Of a stretch of DNA of 64,000 bases, positions 42,607 through 51,251 are shown one piece after another. The position numbers were made by a program, and so were the translations under genes. A model generated the notes under the pieces. It searched no databases. It was not told where the DNA came from and saw only the letters and a program-made list of their open reading frames with translations. How positions within the stretch are numbered: position 1 is the stretch's first letter; each line of letters opens with the position of its first letter. Source of the stretch: Robertmurraya korlensis NBRC 107688 (GTDB lineage: Bacteria > Bacillota > Bacilli > Bacillales > Cytobacillaceae); contig NZ_BCVH01000003.1 in assembly GCF_001591645.1 (NCBI RefSeq), positions 186,001 to 250,000 on the forward strand, read 5' to 3'.

Positions 42607-42634
42607 ATTATAGTCGCTACATTTTCAATATCAA
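42607..42634 (-). promoter_or_regulatory. Sigma-A promoter of the riboswitch transcript
   Basis: On the minus strand TTGATA (42634-42629) and TATAAT (42612-42607) are 16 bp apart. Transcription would start close to 42600, just before the aptamer. Confidence 0.75.
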
Positions 42635-42701
42635 TAAGAAAACTAAGCAGAAAAGTATATACTACTAAAATTACTAGAAAATCTAATAAGAGGTGATTCA
42701 T

Positions 42702-42902
42702 ATGAAAAACTGGTTAGTACGACACAAATGGGATATTCCCCTGGCTATTGTATTCTTGGGATCTGTTACGTTCATTCTTCAAGTACAACCAGAAGGAACC
42801 TCCTGGCATTTGTTAACAATCCCTCCTTATTGGGTACTTGCCTCCATTTTAAGGAACAAGAGAAAACAGCGAATCATGGAAGAAAGTAGAAGTCGTGCCT
42901 AG
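42702..42902 (+). CDS. Small two-helix membrane protein
   Basis: 66 residues from ATG 42702, preceded by AAGAGGTG. A basic N-terminus, a helix (PLAIVFLGSVTFILQV), a short loop, a second weaker helix (HLLTIPPYWVLASIL) and a basic tail. No family recognised. It is divergent from the riboswitch transcript. Confidence 0.65.
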   Translation: MKNWLVRHKWDIPLAIVFLGSVTFILQVQPEGTSWHLLTIPPYWVLASILRNKRKQRIMEESRSRA

Positions 42903-43066
42903 GTACGGCTTTATTCATATTTTTACATTTAAATAGATATAACTCTCATCACTAGGTGATTCTCAAATTTGTTGTTCTAATATACGACTTCACTTTTTTA
43001 AAAATAAATTTTTGGAAATAGTCGATACTATGAATACAAAAAGTACATCTAGATAGAGGCGAATAT

Positions 43067-43666
43067 ATGAAAACGGAACAATTAGAGAAACTCAATGAAA
43101 TCTTTCAGGGTGAATTGAAACAGAGTGAAAGGTGGCTCGAATACTGGAAGGACTTTTCTGAACCTAGCACATGGCAATTTTGGGTGGTTCTCGCTATGTT
43201 CCTTTTTCCACTTATTTGTGTCATTCTGTTTATAGATAGAAAGAAAATGTTGCATTTAGGCTTTTACGGGTACAGTGTTCATGTGTTTTTCACTTATTCT
43301 GATTTAATTGGTACGCATAATGCCTACTGGATTTATCCTTACAAGTTATCACCATATTTTCCATCTAGTCTTACGTTAGATGCTTCATTTGTACCAGTAG
43401 CTTATATGCTTCTATATCAGTACACGCTAGATAAAAAGAAAAATTATTATATTTGGTTTGGTGGTATGTGTCTTACGTTTGCATATATCTTTAAACCCCT
43501 TTTGTTAGGCTTAGGATTGTTTCACTTTAGAGGCAAGGAAAACTTTTTCCTCCTGTTCTTAGGGTATCTCTTGGTAGCCCTGATTGCGAAGTGGATCACC
43601 GACTTCTTTCTACTCTTAATGAAAAGTAATAAATTCAGTTTGTACGAAGGGAAGAAAGAGGTGTAA
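43067..43666 (+). CDS. CBO0543-like six-helix membrane protein
   Basis: 199 residues. A polar N-terminus of about 35 residues is followed by roughly six hydrophobic helices; the loop HNAYWIYPYKLSPYFP lies in the middle. The organisation and the WIYPY segment resemble the CBO0543 family of Firmicutes membrane proteins, whose function is unknown. The start ATG 43067 follows a weak AGAGGCG. A terminator follows at 43733. Confidence 0.65.
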   Translation: MKTEQLEKLNEIFQGELKQSERWLEYWKDFSEPSTWQFWVVLAMFLFPLICVILFIDRKKMLHLGFYGYSVHVFFTYSDLIGTHNAYWIYPYKLSPYFPSSLTLDASFVPVAYMLLYQYTLDKKKNYYIWFGGMCLTFAYIFKPLLLGLGLFHFRGKENFFLLFLGYLLVALIAKWITDFFLLLMKSNKFSLYEGKKEV

Positions 43667-43732
43667 CGTAGAGGTACTATCTAAATAACCACAGCGATTT
43701 AAATAGAAAATATTTTTCATGTATAACGGAAG

Positions 43733-43768
43733 CACCATCCATGGATTCATTGGATGGTGTATTTTATT
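43733..43768 (+). terminator. Terminator after the CBO0543-like gene
   Basis: Stem CACCATCCA / TGGATGGTG with a 9-base loop, then TATTTTATTT. Confidence 0.85.
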
Positions 43769-43834
43769 TATTTAGGAGGGTTGTTCTTATTTGGGTTGAG
43801 TCAAGAAGGATTAGCAGAGAGAGTATAGGAGGTC

Positions 43835-44044
43835 TTGCATGATCCGAAGTTTTTTGAAAATGCTCAGAAACTTTCTTACACCTTCCGACATGTGGGAGGT
43901 GATGAACAAGCAGGTACACCTCCGTATAATAGATTGGCAAGAAGGCTTTATGGCATTATCAAAGAATTACAGCAAGTATTTGAATGTTCATATCTTCGAT
44001 TCGATGACAGCCGCCGCGCCAGCAACTGCCAAAATCAAAAATAA
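43835..44044 (+). other. Doubtful small ORF, two frames possible
   Basis: An AGGAGG (43828-43833) precedes both TTG 43835 (69 codons) and ATG 43839 (75 codons, ending 44066) in different frames. The ribosome-site spacing favours 43839. The 43835 frame has the more protein-like, mixed polar composition and continues upstream across a single TAG. Both run into the antisense of the DUF1360 gene. This may be a decayed gene; no family is recognised. Confidence 0.25.
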
Positions 44045-44296
44045 CGGAAACGTAACAGGTACGTAAATATATAACAGCACCACCATGATCGAACTCCAGA
44101 TTCCCGTACACCAATAACAACTCAAGAGTTTTCCGACAAAGTGACGTATGCCGGTTCCTTTAATGATTATTTCATCTCCGGATTCATCTAAAAATGGCTT
44201 TCGAATGAATTCAGTGATGCTATCAAAGACAATTAAATGTGTTAAACGAAACGAAGCCAATATGAGAATAATCAGGTCAAACCATCCGACATGCAT
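43988..44296 (-). CDS. DUF1360 small membrane protein
   Basis: 102 residues. Helix 1 is FDLIILILASFRLTHLIVFD, followed by a polar loop with ITEFIRKPF, then CYWCTGIWSSI at the start of helix 2 and a C-terminal third helix. This matches DUF1360, found in Bacillus and often linked to sporulation; the CxxC in CYWC is typical. AAGGAGATGATTTCATG gives a clear start. A remnant of a second copy lies at 36.9 kb. Confidence 0.8.
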   Translation of the reverse strand: MHVGWFDLIILILASFRLTHLIVFDSITEFIRKPFLDESGDEIIIKGTGIRHFVGKLLSCYWCTGIWSSIMVVLLYIYVPVTFPLFLILAVAGAAAVIESKI

Positions 44297-44580
44297 GAAA
44301 TCATCTCCTTATGGAACAGAAAAGAAGCAAGGTGAGTTCTGCTTCTCTTCATGAGCATTTTTTTATAGATAATATATGCGCTCTTTTATTTTGCGTGAAA
44401 TAAAGGAACGCATTTTTCTTCCTACTCTTTTGAATTCCGGAGATAGGGAATACGCCATTTTTTTCTCATCCAATATATTGGTCCAAGCAGTTTTGCCCGA
44501 CTTCTAATAGTATATTGAGCAATGTATTGATGATGGTTAGTCTGTGTAATCATACAACGATAACGCACGGAGGTGATAAT

Positions 44581-44775
44581 ATGGGATGCGGATGCAGACG
44601 GAATAAAAACAAGCGTAATGCGTATAAAAAAAGAAAGGTTAAAGACGGAGTGCTACCGAGTCAGCAGATTTCATCAGGAGGATTCGGATCAACCGGGAAT
44701 ACACCAAACGTACAGAGTCAAGCGGCTCCTAGAACGCCCGATGCTACTCTGGAAGATCCTTCTGTGTCATCTTAG
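44581..44775 (+). CDS. Small Cys/Lys-rich protein with disordered tail
   Basis: 64 residues from ATG 44581, chosen because ACGGAGGTG lies 6 bp before it. It begins MGCGCRRNKNKRN, an N-terminal CxC in a strongly basic segment. The tail is Ser/Gly/Pro-rich and probably unfolded (SSGGFGSTGNTPNVQSQ). Composition suggests a spore-associated or nucleic-acid-binding peptide, but no family is recognised. Confidence 0.6.
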   Translation: MGCGCRRNKNKRNAYKKRKVKDGVLPSQQISSGGFGSTGNTPNVQSQAAPRTPDATLEDPSVSS

Positions 44776-44838
44776 GTTTTAAATACACTGCCTACGATTC
44801 CATTATAAAAGGGAAGCTCTTTTAATAATGAGATAATT

Positions 44839-44866
44839 AGCACACTACTAAAGTGCTGTTTTTTGT
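44839..44866 (+). terminator. Terminator after the Cys/Lys-rich gene
   Basis: AGCAC / GTGCT with a 9-base loop, then GTTTTTTG. Confidence 0.7.
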
Positions 44867-44885
44867 AAATTCAGATAAATTTACA

Positions 44886-44922
44886 TGTAAGCGTTGACAA
44901 AAACTAATTAGTTGAGTAATTA
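44886..44922 (+). promoter_or_regulatory. Promoter with perfect cre site overlapping the -35
   Basis: TGTAAGCGTTGACA (44886-44899) fits the cre consensus TGWAANCGNTNWCA at every position, and its last six bases are a perfect -35 (TTGACA). After 17 bp, TAATTA (44917-44922) is a fair -10. CcpA binding would shut the promoter when preferred sugars are present. Confidence 0.8.
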
Positions 44923-44948
44923 TTAAATAGAAATCAATATCAATCAAA

Positions 44949-45022
44949 GGAATGTTACCTCTTTTGGGCATAACCTGAACAGTTTTGAATCACTTTTGTG
45001 GTTCACTCTGTTTGGGTTTTTT
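44949..45022 (+). promoter_or_regulatory. RAT antiterminator plus intrinsic terminator in the esterase leader
   Basis: GGAATGTTACC...GGGCATAACC (44949-44975) matches the ribonucleic antiterminator of BglG/LicT/SacY proteins (consensus GGATTGTTAC...GGCAAAACC). Its last four bases are the start of a long two-part hairpin (AACCTGAACAG pairing with CTGTTTGGGTT, 44972-45018) that ends in seven T. That overlap is the diagnostic arrangement of PTS-controlled antitermination. It starts about 20 nt after the predicted transcription start and ends about 115 nt before the esterase gene. Confidence 0.75.
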
Positions 45023-45138
45023 GTTTATAAAAATGGAACTGAGGTGAAATAAAGTACATAGGCCTTAAATAGTAATCTTACCTTTGAGTGATTAAGATTT
45101 TAGTTGATTCATTTCAAATATTAAGGAGTGTGGAAAAA

Positions 45139-46881
45139 GTGATAAGAGGAATTAAATACTTATTGGCTGTAGTGCTCGCTTTAGGTTTAGTAGGTGGTAA
45201 TGTATCAGCTTCATCTATAACATCTACTAATGATAAGGCAGAAGTTTCATCCTCTCAAACTTATAAAAAAGGAATCACTCAAGAAACAAATTACGGAAAT
45301 GTAAAAGGGTATGTGAATGTAGAAGAAAATGCGCTGGTATGGAAGGGGCTTCCTTATGCAAAAGCTCCAGTTGGGGATATGAGATGGAAAGCACCAGAAG
45401 ACCCAGCTCCATTTGAAGGCACCTTTGATGCAACAAAGTCAGGAAATATTGCCATTCAATCTTCTGCTCAAGGCATTATCGGGAGTGAAGATAGCCTGAA
45501 TTTAGATATCTATCGACCGAATACAAATAAAAAAAATCTCCCTGTTTTATTTTTCATTCATGGAGGGAATAATCAAACGGGGAAATCCGAAGAAATAACA
45601 GGTGAATCTTTTGTTAATGATTTAGATGCTATTTTTGTTTCGGTCAACTACCGATTAGGGCCATTAGGTTTTAATCCACTACCAGCCCTAAATACAGGTA
45701 ACGGATTGGAAGACTCCGGAAACTATGCACTATTAGATATCGCAAAATCCCTAGATTGGGTAAAGGAAAATATCAAAAGCTTTGGAGGAGATCCAAACAA
45801 CGTGACCATCTCAGGATTCTCTGCTGGAGGTAGAGATGTCATGGCTGCGTTAGCCTCTCCAATTTTTGAAGGAAAATTCCAAAAGGCCATTGCCTTCAGT
45901 GGTGGAATGACGATGGCTGAAAAAGATGATAGTGTGAAAGTTTTTGCAAAAGCTATCGCTCCATTAGTGGTACAGGATGGTGTCAAATCGTCAGAAGAAG
46001 AAGCCTATCAATGGCTTCAGACGAAGGACGAGGCAGTAAAAGATTATCTCTATGGATTATCTGCTGATCGATTAAGTGGATTAATGAGTAATGCAGCTAT
46101 TCGAATGAGTGTTTTCCCTCATCTGTATAATGATGGTGTGATTCTACCAAAGGAAAAGTTTGACACCAAGAACTATCATTCGGTTCCTTTAATCATGCTA
46201 ACTGGAACATCGGAATTCTCTTTCTTTGCATGGGGAGATCCATACTTTGCGAGTAGTGTACAAGATGGTAGTTTATTTACGGACGAAACGAAGTATGCGG
46301 AATACACTTTTGCTAAAAATTATGGAAGTAAGCTTTATGGATTATTTAACACTCAGGAATCTGCTGAAAAAATGTATGATAACTATAAGGCACCAATTTA
46401 CACCGTTGAAATACCTTTTGGTGAACAACCTACGGGAACCTCGGATATGATGTCTATTTTTGGATCATTCCATGGTGTCTTTGTCCCTCTATTAGACAGT
46501 AACAATAAAAGCTATTTACCTATGATGAGAGAATCGTATAGTCTAGAGGGAGCGAAGGAATTGAGCGTTCAGTTTAAACAATACCTAGCTAACTTTCTTC
46601 ATGATCATAAGGGGAACCCTAACGGCAAAAAGTTAACAGACTGGGAGGCCTGGACGAAAAAGAAGCCAGCTAACCTAGTATTAACGGCAAATGAAACAAA
46701 TGCCATCGCAGAAATGTCTGTTGTTACTACAGGTAAACTAGATGTGATCCAACAGATAGAAAAAGATATGTCTATTTCGCCAGTGGCCAAGGAGAAGATC
46801 GTTCGTGAAGTATTGAATGGTCGTTGGTTCAGTGCGGAGCTAGATGAATTCTATGGAAACAAAAGTTTATGGGTTGAATAA
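45139..46881 (+). CDS. Secreted type-B carboxylesterase
   Basis: About 580 residues from GTG 45139 (AAGGAG 10 bp before it; GTG 45130 in the same frame is possible). A signal peptide ends near NVSAS. The alpha/beta-hydrolase of the carboxylesterase-B type has WKGLPYAKAPVGDMRW, EDSLNLDIYRP, the oxyanion IHGGNNQTG and the nucleophile Ser in GFSAGGRDV, where most relatives have GESAGG. It lacks a lipobox and is therefore probably released. The leader carries cre and RAT signals normally seen before beta-glucoside or sucrose genes, so it may act on acylated plant sugars. Confidence 0.88.
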   Translation: MIRGIKYLLAVVLALGLVGGNVSASSITSTNDKAEVSSSQTYKKGITQETNYGNVKGYVNVEENALVWKGLPYAKAPVGDMRWKAPEDPAPFEGTFDATKSGNIAIQSSAQGIIGSEDSLNLDIYRPNTNKKNLPVLFFIHGGNNQTGKSEEITGESFVNDLDAIFVSVNYRLGPLGFNPLPALNTGNGLEDSGNYALLDIAKSLDWVKENIKSFGGDPNNVTISGFSAGGRDVMAALASPIFEGKFQKAIAFSGGMTMAEKDDSVKVFAKAIAPLVVQDGVKSSEEEAYQWLQTKDEAVKDYLYGLSADRLSGLMSNAAIRMSVFPHLYNDGVILPKEKFDTKNYHSVPLIMLTGTSEFSFFAWGDPYFASSVQDGSLFTDETKYAEYTFAKNYGSKLYGLFNTQESAEKMYDNYKAPIYTVEIPFGEQPTGTSDMMSIFGSFHGVFVPLLDSNNKSYLPMMRESYSLEGAKELSVQFKQYLANFLHDHKGNPNGKKLTDWEAWTKKKPANLVLTANETNAIAEMSVVTTGKLDVIQQIEKDMSISPVAKEKIVREVLNGRWFSAELDEFYGNKSLWVE

Positions 46882-46939
46882 CTTCTAGAAATAATAGAGA
46901 AACATAGCATGCTATACTAATTTTACTCATACCAAAATG

Positions 46940-46968
46940 CCATCCAAATCCCGTTTGGATGGTTTTTG
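46940..46968 (+). terminator. Terminator of the esterase gene
   Basis: Perfect 9-bp stem CCATCCAAA / TTTGGATGG with a 5-base loop, then TTTTTG. Confidence 0.9.
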
Positions 46969-47065
46969 TCGTATTGGTTGGAAAAAGGAGATTGCTAAGC
47001 AAAATAGTGAGATTTATAGTATATATAATAGATAAATAAGTATTAGTTAGATAGTAGGAGGGTAT

Positions 47066-48307
47066 ATGAAGCGATTTCTTTCTATCAGTTCCATTTTTAT
47101 CTTGCTTTTGTTAGCCGGTTGTACAGGAAATGAATTAGATCAATCTCTCAAAAAAGAAGATCAAATTGAACTTGAATTTTTTTCACCGAAGCCTGAAACA
47201 GAAGTGATTTTTAATGAACTCATTCAAGAGTTTGAAGAGCTGCATCCTAACGTGACGATTAAGCAGGTGATTGTACCTGAACCGATGACCGTGTTAAAAG
47301 CAAGAATCGCAAGAGGGGATATTCCAGATCTATTTATTACTTATCCGATTGAACAAGATTATAAAGTAAGAGCTGATAAAGGATATCTGCTCGATTTATC
47401 AAATGAACCCTTCATTGAAAATATCCAACCCACTATCCAAAATCGTTATCTTATAAACGGAAAGATGTACGGTGCTGCCTTAACACAAAATGCAGTAGGA
47501 GTTCTCTATAATAAGGATCATTTCGAAGAATTACATTTATCGGTTCCAAACAGTTGGGATTCGTTTGTACAAGTTTTGGAAGAGTTACAGTCTAATGGAA
47601 AAACAGCTTTACTCATGCCCAACAAAGATGCAAACCAGGCGAGTATTTTTAATCTAAATTTAGTCGCAAATGAATTCGAACCGATTTATTGGGAAAAGGA
47701 TGAGTTTTCAATTGTATCTGATCCGAGGTGGAGGGAAATATCAGAAAAAACCCTTACGGTGCTGTCATATGTGCAGCCCAATTCATTTGAAGACAGCTAT
47801 TATGATTGTAATAAAAAATTTGCAAATGGTGAAGGTTCTATGTACATTATGGGAACTTGGGCGTTAACGATGATAAAGAAGTCCAATCCTTATTTAAATT
47901 ATGGCATTTTCCCATTTCCTGCATCGAATCAAAAGGATCATCATGTATTAGGAGGAGTGGATATCGGCTTTGCCATTTCAGCTGATACGAAACATCCAGA
48001 AGAAGCGAAAGCGTTTTTAGCGTTTTTAATGAAAAAGGAAAACGCTCAAAGAATTTCCGATTTTGAAGGTTCGATCAGTGCTGTTATAGGAGTGACAAGC
48101 ACCCATAAAGAAGGGCATATAATAAGAGAAAAGATTGCGAACGGGCAAGTAGTAAATTGGCCCAATCATTACTGGGCTGGAGGAACTGCTGCAGAATCCG
48201 AGTTTCGAGAATATACGGCACAGTTTTACTATGATCAAAATATGGATGTATATCTTAAGAATCTAGAAAAGATGTTTAACCGTTATTCGGCTATTCAAAA
48301 GAATTAG
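47066..48307 (+). CDS. Sugar-binding lipoprotein, sensory type (CUT1)
   Basis: 413 residues with a signal peptide and lipobox LLAGC. Extracellular solute-binding protein family 1 (EFFSPKPETEVIFNELIQEFEE, DLFITYPIE, SMYIMGTWAL). It has no permease of its own: the next genes, 8 bp and then 0 bp away, are a kinase and a regulator. This suggests it presents the sugar to the kinase, as is known for some binding-protein-dependent two-component systems. TAGGAGG precedes ATG 47066. Confidence 0.88.
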   Translation: MKRFLSISSIFILLLLAGCTGNELDQSLKKEDQIELEFFSPKPETEVIFNELIQEFEELHPNVTIKQVIVPEPMTVLKARIARGDIPDLFITYPIEQDYKVRADKGYLLDLSNEPFIENIQPTIQNRYLINGKMYGAALTQNAVGVLYNKDHFEELHLSVPNSWDSFVQVLEELQSNGKTALLMPNKDANQASIFNLNLVANEFEPIYWEKDEFSIVSDPRWREISEKTLTVLSYVQPNSFEDSYYDCNKKFANGEGSMYIMGTWALTMIKKSNPYLNYGIFPFPASNQKDHHVLGGVDIGFAISADTKHPEEAKAFLAFLMKKENAQRISDFEGSISAVIGVTSTHKEGHIIREKIANGQVVNWPNHYWAGGTAAESEFREYTAQFYYDQNMDVYLKNLEKMFNRYSAIQKN

Positions 48308-48315
48308 GTGCCGAT

Positions 48316-50070
48316 ATGATAAAATTTCAGCATAAGCTAATTATCGCCTTTATCTGTTTTGTATTAATTCCTATTATTATACTAGGGATTGTTTCATACA
48401 AAATTTCATCCACCACGTTACAAAAAAATAGTAGTGAGCAAATGATTCAAACGTTAAAGGCGGTTGATCGAAATTTATTAGCCGCTGTTTCTGAAGTGGA
48501 TTCCTTTTCTGACTATGTGGTTTCATCAAGTGCCATTCAGGACTATTTAAAAACACAAAGTACATCCTCAATCTATGAATTTTACAGCGAGCAGCAGGAA
48601 ATCGCCGGAAAGATGTATGGAAATTCACAGATTGATAATCTTGTTCTTTATACGAATGATGGAAAGGTGATTACTTATACCGATGATATGGTTACGAGCT
48701 TAGATGATCTTCGCTCAAGTTTGTTTTTGGACAAGGTTTTACAGCAGAAAGGTCGCCCTATTTGGTTAACTCCATATGAAAATCAAAATCTATTTTTTAG
48801 TCAGGACTATATCCTAACTCAATCAAGAGTTGTAAAGGATCTTAACACGCTTGATAATTTAGGGTTTTTAATACTGCAAGTAAAACTAGATTTATTTGAT
48901 CCAGTTTTTAAAGATATTTATGGAGGTCCCAGCCATGAATTAATTGTAAATAAAGCGGGGACCGTGCTTTATTCATTAAATCGAAATTTTATTGGTAAAA
49001 CGTTGGACATTGAAAGTTTTTCTGAATTTCCAATAAATAAAAGTGGTTACCTCACTGATGAATGGGACGGTGAAAAAAGTTTGATCACTTATATGCCGTC
49101 TAGTTTTGAAACGGGAGGTAATTCACAGCTCATCCTAGTATCAATCAAGCCTTTGAAAACAATTTCCAGTGAAATCGTTAATATCCGAAACACCATGTTA
49201 CTCGTTGTCGGGTTTACGGTGTTAACCGCCATTTTATTTAATTTATTGTATCTAAAAAGAATTTCTCGTTTTATTCATGAACTGTTAAATGGCATGAAGC
49301 AAGTTGAAAGCGGCAGGCTGAACAAACGAATGGGAAGATTTACATTTCAAGAATTACAAAACATTTCACATGGATTTAATAACATGATCGGGAAGCTTCA
49401 ACAATTGATGAGCGACATTGAAACAGAACAGGAACGAAAGCGTGAGGCTCAGTTTAAAGTGTTACAGCAGCAAATCAATCCTCATTTTCTATACAATACA
49501 CTTGAATCCATTAATGCACTCGCCGCTTTAAACGGGCAAAGGGAAATTAGTAAAATGACAATTAACCTCGGTAAGCTGCTGCGCATCAGCATTAATGGAG
49601 GTTATGAAGTGAAAGTAAAAGATGAAATTCGTCATGTGATCAGCTATCTGGAAATACAGAAAATAAGATTTGATAATCGATTTTCTTTTGAAGTAGAAAT
49701 TGTAGAAGAACTGAATCATTATCCGGTTCTTAAACTAATTCTACAGCCGCTCGTAGAAAATATTTTAATCCATGAGTTTTCTAAAAGAGATGATGAAGAA
49801 GGGCTGATTAAGATTAGAGGTACGGTTTCAAACGGTCAAGGTGAGTTTTGGATTGAAGACAATGGGAAGGGGATTGATGAACGTGTCCTAATGGAATTAA
49901 ATAATTGGAGACTAGAAAATCATCATACTCAGGCAAGTAATGGTCATGGTGTACGCAATGTGGATGAGCGGCTCAGACTTTTTTATGGAGAGAAATATGG
50001 TCTCACCATTTGTTCGATGAAAAATGAGGGTACGGTAATTAAAATTTCATTTCCGATTAAAGGTGATTAA
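48316..50070 (+). CDS. YesM-like sensor histidine kinase
   Basis: 584 residues. Helices at about 7-28 and about 292-312 flank an extracellular sensor domain. HAMP with MKQVESGRLNKRMGRF, then the phospho-acceptor in QQQINPHFLYNTLESINALA. The ATPase domain has LILQPLVENILIHEF and EDNGKGIDERVL. It is between the binding protein (8 bp) and the regulator (no gap), forming a three-gene sensing unit. Confidence 0.93.
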   Translation: MIKFQHKLIIAFICFVLIPIIILGIVSYKISSTTLQKNSSEQMIQTLKAVDRNLLAAVSEVDSFSDYVVSSSAIQDYLKTQSTSSIYEFYSEQQEIAGKMYGNSQIDNLVLYTNDGKVITYTDDMVTSLDDLRSSLFLDKVLQQKGRPIWLTPYENQNLFFSQDYILTQSRVVKDLNTLDNLGFLILQVKLDLFDPVFKDIYGGPSHELIVNKAGTVLYSLNRNFIGKTLDIESFSEFPINKSGYLTDEWDGEKSLITYMPSSFETGGNSQLILVSIKPLKTISSEIVNIRNTMLLVVGFTVLTAILFNLLYLKRISRFIHELLNGMKQVESGRLNKRMGRFTFQELQNISHGFNNMIGKLQQLMSDIETEQERKREAQFKVLQQQINPHFLYNTLESINALAALNGQREISKMTINLGKLLRISINGGYEVKVKDEIRHVISYLEIQKIRFDNRFSFEVEIVEELNHYPVLKLILQPLVENILIHEFSKRDDEEGLIKIRGTVSNGQGEFWIEDNGKGIDERVLMELNNWRLENHHTQASNGHGVRNVDERLRLFYGEKYGLTICSMKNEGTVIKISFPIKGD

Positions 50071-51243
50071 ATGAGATATAAAGTAGTAATTGCGGATGAC
50101 GAAAAGTTAATATTAAAAAATCTTACACAAATCATCGATTGGCACGGATTAGACTGTGAAATCATTGGGACAGCTGAAAATGGACAAGAAGTCATGGAAA
50201 TCATCGAAAATCAACAAGCTGATCTTCTATTAACAGATATTTCAATGCCTGAAATGAGCGGGATTGAACTGATAAAGACATTAAAACAGATGGATCATAA
50301 GCCAATGGTTATTTTAATAAGCGGTTATGATGATTTTGAATATGCAAAAGAAGGAATTAAAAATAACGCATTCGACTATATATTAAAGCCAATCGATTAT
50401 GATGAATTGGAAGATTGTGTGAAAAGAGCGCTTAACAAAATAAGAGAACAAAAAGTAAGTGTGTATGACCATGAGAAATATACGATTTATGAGCTCATTA
50501 CATCAGGGAAAGTAGACGCACAAATCAAAAACAAGCAAGCTCTTTATTTCTCAGTGATTATCAAAAACTATAAGGAAGACATCGAATTCATTTTTACTAA
50601 AAATGCAGACTTCCTTTCTAAGTGGAATACAAATCTATTTATTTACAAGCTGTCCGATAGAGAAATGATGGTAGTTGTCGAAATGGCAAAACACTTCATC
50701 AATCAAGCAGCGGATATTACGGATGCATTTTCACAGCGGATTCTTTATGCAGGCTCTGATCAATGCATCATCTCGGTTGGTAAAGTCGTTGAGCAGTTAT
50801 TTGAAATAAAGCATTCCGTTGATGCTGCCAAGGAATTACTAAAATATGAAAACTATATAAGTGGCAATGTTCTGACAGAAGAGCGGTTAAAGAAAGAATA
50901 TAAGCCCAGCCAATCAGCTGCAGATATGATGGAAGAGGCCCTCGACTATATCCGTAATAACTTTCAAACAGATCTTGGCGTGGAACAGACAGCCGAACAA
51001 GTAGGATTAAGTGTTAGCTATTTCAGCCTGCTTTTTAAACAAAAAACTGGTCTTACCTTTCTCGACTATGTAACCAATGTCAGAATGGAATATGCCTGCC
51101 TTTTCCTGCAAAATACAGATCTTAAAACCTATGAAATTGCCGAAAAAGTCGGCTATACCGATCAGCGCTACTTCAGCCAAGTATTTAAAAAGAAAATGAA
51201 AAAAACACCAAGTGAATATCGTAAACTAGTAAAAAATATGTAA
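50071..51243 (+). CDS. YesN-like response regulator, REC plus AraC
   Basis: 390 residues, much shorter in the linker than the regulator at 12427. Receiver with D9-D10 and phospho-acceptor D56 (LLTDISMP), lysine in YILKPIDY. The AraC double HTH starts near residue 285: VEQTAEQVGLSVSYFSLLFK and TYEIAEKVGYTDQRYFSQVFKK. The start codon directly follows the kinase stop. The probable target is the GH32 operon about 780 bp downstream, whose promoter region has three AGCGCT palindromes. Confidence 0.93.
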   Translation: MRYKVVIADDEKLILKNLTQIIDWHGLDCEIIGTAENGQEVMEIIENQQADLLLTDISMPEMSGIELIKTLKQMDHKPMVILISGYDDFEYAKEGIKNNAFDYILKPIDYDELEDCVKRALNKIREQKVSVYDHEKYTIYELITSGKVDAQIKNKQALYFSVIIKNYKEDIEFIFTKNADFLSKWNTNLFIYKLSDREMMVVVEMAKHFINQAADITDAFSQRILYAGSDQCIISVGKVVEQLFEIKHSVDAAKELLKYENYISGNVLTEERLKKEYKPSQSAADMMEEALDYIRNNFQTDLGVEQTAEQVGLSVSYFSLLFKQKTGLTFLDYVTNVRMEYACLFLQNTDLKTYEIAEKVGYTDQRYFSQVFKKKMKKTPSEYRKLVKNM

Positions 51244-51251
51244 GCCTCTCC

